A stretch of 6,387 nucleotides of DNA. Origin: an uncultured Psychrobacillus sp. (GTDB lineage Bacteria; Bacillota; Bacilli; Bacillales_A; Planococcaceae). Of this stretch, positions 5,275-6,387 are shown piece by piece; the stretch's first letter is position 1, and every line of letters begins with the position of its first letter. A model generated the notes under the pieces. The model did no database searches and had not been told where the DNA came from. It saw only the letters and a program-made list of their open reading frames with translations. Location: contig CAKQHO010000155.1 in NCBI GenBank assembly GCA_934234185.1, forward strand, positions 1 to 6,387, in the 5' to 3' direction. Made by a program: the position numbers and the translations under genes.

Positions 5275-5311
5275 AATCCGATTCCCCTAAAAAAAGGAGA
5301 ATCGGATTTTA
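5275..5311 (+). terminator. Rho-independent terminator after cdd
   Basis: AATCCGATTC (5275-5284) pairs perfectly with GAATCGGATT (5299-5308). Pairing continues inward to CCT/AGG with one C-A mismatch, leaving a loop of six A, and TTTT (5307-5310) then TATTAT follows. It begins 49 bases after the cdd stop. Confidence 0.92.
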
Positions 5312-5491
5312 TTATCTAGACAAGGTAGTTACGCAAAGAATTCCATCTAATTTTCCAGCCTCCCTCGTCTATTCATATAATCTATATATTCTACTCTTAA
5401 TTTATTTAATCAGTCTCCAAGTATACCTTACTCTCCTTCTTTAGTTATAATGAAACATGTAATTACATACTTATAACGAAAGGGTAGGAAG
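5312..5491. other. Spacer before the GNAT gene with candidate -10 elements
   Basis: No gene is visible. Perfect TATAAT hexamers occur at 5376-5381 and 5446-5451; the second is well placed for the acetyltransferase gene, with a leader of about 35 bases. Neither has a convincing -35 at 16-18 bases. Confidence 0.4.
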
Positions 5492-6034
5492 ATGATGCTT
5501 ACAGCTACAAACGTATACATACGGCCACTGACACAAGCCGATGCTCCACAGCTTCTATATATTGAAAAAAAGAATCAAGCTCTTTTCGATCGATACTCCC
5601 CTGCTCGTCCTGAGAATTACTTAACTATAGAGATGCAACAGGAATTGATTGGGCGTTGGGAAGAAAATGCAAAAAATGATAAGGAATATCGATTCGGTAT
5701 CTTTCTCATAAGTGATGATAGCTTAATAGGAACTATCGGTTTATTTCAAGTAACACGCTCTATTCGTGAAAGTGCAATCTTTGGTTACTCATTAGACCAA
5801 GACCATAACGGCAAAGGCTATACGACGGAAGCAGCTAAACTAGTAGTTGACTATGCTTTTCAAACCCTTCACTTACATCGATTAGAGGCTGGTGTTATGC
5901 CTCATAACATTGGTTCTATACGAGTTTTAGAAAAAGCTGGCTTTCATAACGAAGGACTTGCACATAAAAATATCAAAATCAATGGAAAATGGGAGGATCA
6001 TTATTCCTTCGCCATTGTAAATCCACTTGATTAG
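5492..6034 (+). CDS. GNAT N-acetyltransferase, RimJ/RimL type
   Basis: This cytosolic enzyme should transfer acetyl from acetyl-CoA to an amine; members of this branch acetylate ribosomal protein N-termini or small molecules such as antibiotics and polyamines, and the target here is unknown. The 180 residues hold the full fold: VYIRPLTQADAPQL at 8-21, the strand IGTIGLFQV at 79-87, FGYSLDQDHNGKGY at 97-110 with the acetyl-CoA-binding Q-x3-G-K-G loop (Q103 to G109), TTEAAKLVVDYAF at 111-123, and the late LEAGVMPHNIGSIRVLEKAGF at 131-151, where N139 and the S-x-R-V-x-E-K-x-G-F run are typical of RimJ/RimL. The start is ATG 5492 or the next codon 5495; AAAGGG (5479-5484) and AGGAAG (5486-5491) precede them, and spacing slightly favours 5495. 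Monocistronic by context. Confidence 0.92.
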   Translation: MMLTATNVYIRPLTQADAPQLLYIEKKNQALFDRYSPARPENYLTIEMQQELIGRWEENAKNDKEYRFGIFLISDDSLIGTIGLFQVTRSIRESAIFGYSLDQDHNGKGYTTEAAKLVVDYAFQTLHLHRLEAGVMPHNIGSIRVLEKAGFHNEGLAHKNIKINGKWEDHYSFAIVNPLD

Positions 6035-6056
6035 ATTCAGGTGATCAATTTATGCA

Positions 6057-6093
6057 AGCCACCATTTTAGAGTGACAAACTAAAATGGTGGCT
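6057..6093. terminator. Strong hairpin between convergent genes
   Basis: AGCCACCATTTTAG (6057-6070) pairs perfectly with CTAAAATGGTGGCT (6080-6093) around a 9-base loop. It lies 22 bases after the GNAT stop and 17 before the stop of the converging gene, where a bidirectional terminator is expected, but no T run follows on either strand. It may stall or protect 3' ends without being a classical terminator. Confidence 0.65.
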
Positions 6094-6110
6094 GTCATAT
6101 TAGCTCAGCT

Positions 6111-6387
6111 TTACATCAAAGGCGTGGCTATTACTGGACCTTGATGATTAGGAATAATGGATGGACCCATTGTCTCATTCAGTGGAGCCTTGTCATACAT
6201 ATATGGTGCTGTTTTGTAAATATCCTCTTTGGCTTCTATATATTGATTTCTGAGCATTTTCTCAAAATCAACTGGAGTCATTCCCTTTATTTTTTCATAA
6301 AAATGCTCTAAATCCTCATTAGCTACATAAAACGGTATTCTTAATTCTTTGCTTAGTTTATTCATTACATTTTGATAAGGCTTTACC
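6111..6387 (-). CDS. Unrecognised protein, 5' end missing
   Basis: The minus-strand frame is open from the window edge (first full codon at 6386) to the TAA at 6113-6111, so at least 91 residues of the C-terminus are present. The Met at 6365 is probably internal: the sequence VKPYQNV continues into it and no ribosome binding site precedes it. The visible part is soluble and rich in charged residues, with NEDLEHFYEKIKGMTPVDFEKMLRNQYIEAKED suggesting two amphipathic helices, then a tail rich in Pro and Met (TMGPSIIPNHQGP, ending PLM). There is no membrane segment and no catalytic motif that I know. Even composition and coherent helices make it a real gene rather than a chance frame. I do not recognise the family and give no function. 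Confidence 0.65.
   Translation of the reverse strand, partial: VKPYQNVMNKLSKELRIPFYVANEDLEHFYEKIKGMTPVDFEKMLRNQYIEAKEDIYKTAPYMYDKAPLNETMGPSIIPNHQGPVIATPLM

Noticed and set aside
1..6387. Mobile element, phage, defence system or CRISPR content
   Set aside because: No transposase, integrase, terminal repeats, spaced identical repeats or toxin-antitoxin pair was found. The genes are typical chromosomal ones.

Overview
The window looks like chromosomal DNA from a low-GC, Gram-positive, Bacillus-like bacterium (Bacillaceae or Planococcaceae). The evidence is the strong purine-rich ribosome binding sites, the A+T-rich spacers, the sigma-A-type promoters, the U-tailed hairpin terminators, and above all a guanine riboswitch in front of an xpt-pbuX pair arranged as in Bacillus subtilis. 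I cannot name the species. No transposase, integrase, phage gene, CRISPR array, rRNA or tRNA is visible.

Layout. 1-285: end of a small cupin protein cut by the window edge. 286-474: a spacer with a G-rich, hairpin-forming block that resembles an intergenic repeat remnant. 475-1005: a GrpB/UPF0157 protein ending at a strong terminator. 1044-1249: a spacer with two short inverted repeats. 1250-1640: a P-loop kinase-like gene broken by an internal out-of-frame deletion. 1641-2106: spacer, promoter, guanine-sensing riboswitch and terminator. 2107-3985: xpt and pbuX, overlapping by 8 bases, followed by a hairpin. 4120-4584 (minus): a Nudix hydrolase. 4585-4827: a divergent regulatory region. 4828-5226: cytidine deaminase with a strong terminator. 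5492-6034: a GNAT acetyltransferase of RimJ/RimL type. 6111-6387 (minus): the end of an unrecognised protein, converging on the GNAT gene across a hairpin.

The best-understood unit is xpt-pbuX. PbuX imports xanthine and Xpt converts it to XMP with PRPP. The leader should terminate transcription when guanine is plentiful. The aptamer, a 49-nt terminator hairpin and a mutually exclusive antiterminator can all be drawn base by base, with a small extra palindromic hairpin nested inside the antiterminator. The Nudix and cdd genes diverge from promoters that appear to share one -35 region, and each leader carries inverted repeats. Xpt, PbuX, Cdd and possibly the Nudix enzyme give this stretch a nucleotide-salvage theme, but only xpt-pbuX is clearly an operon.

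Most of the window is ordinary housekeeping or accessory chromosome. I see no clearly new multi-gene system. The items most worth checking are the competing hairpins in the Nudix leader, the palindrome at the cdd transcription start, and the deletion-bearing kinase pseudogene.
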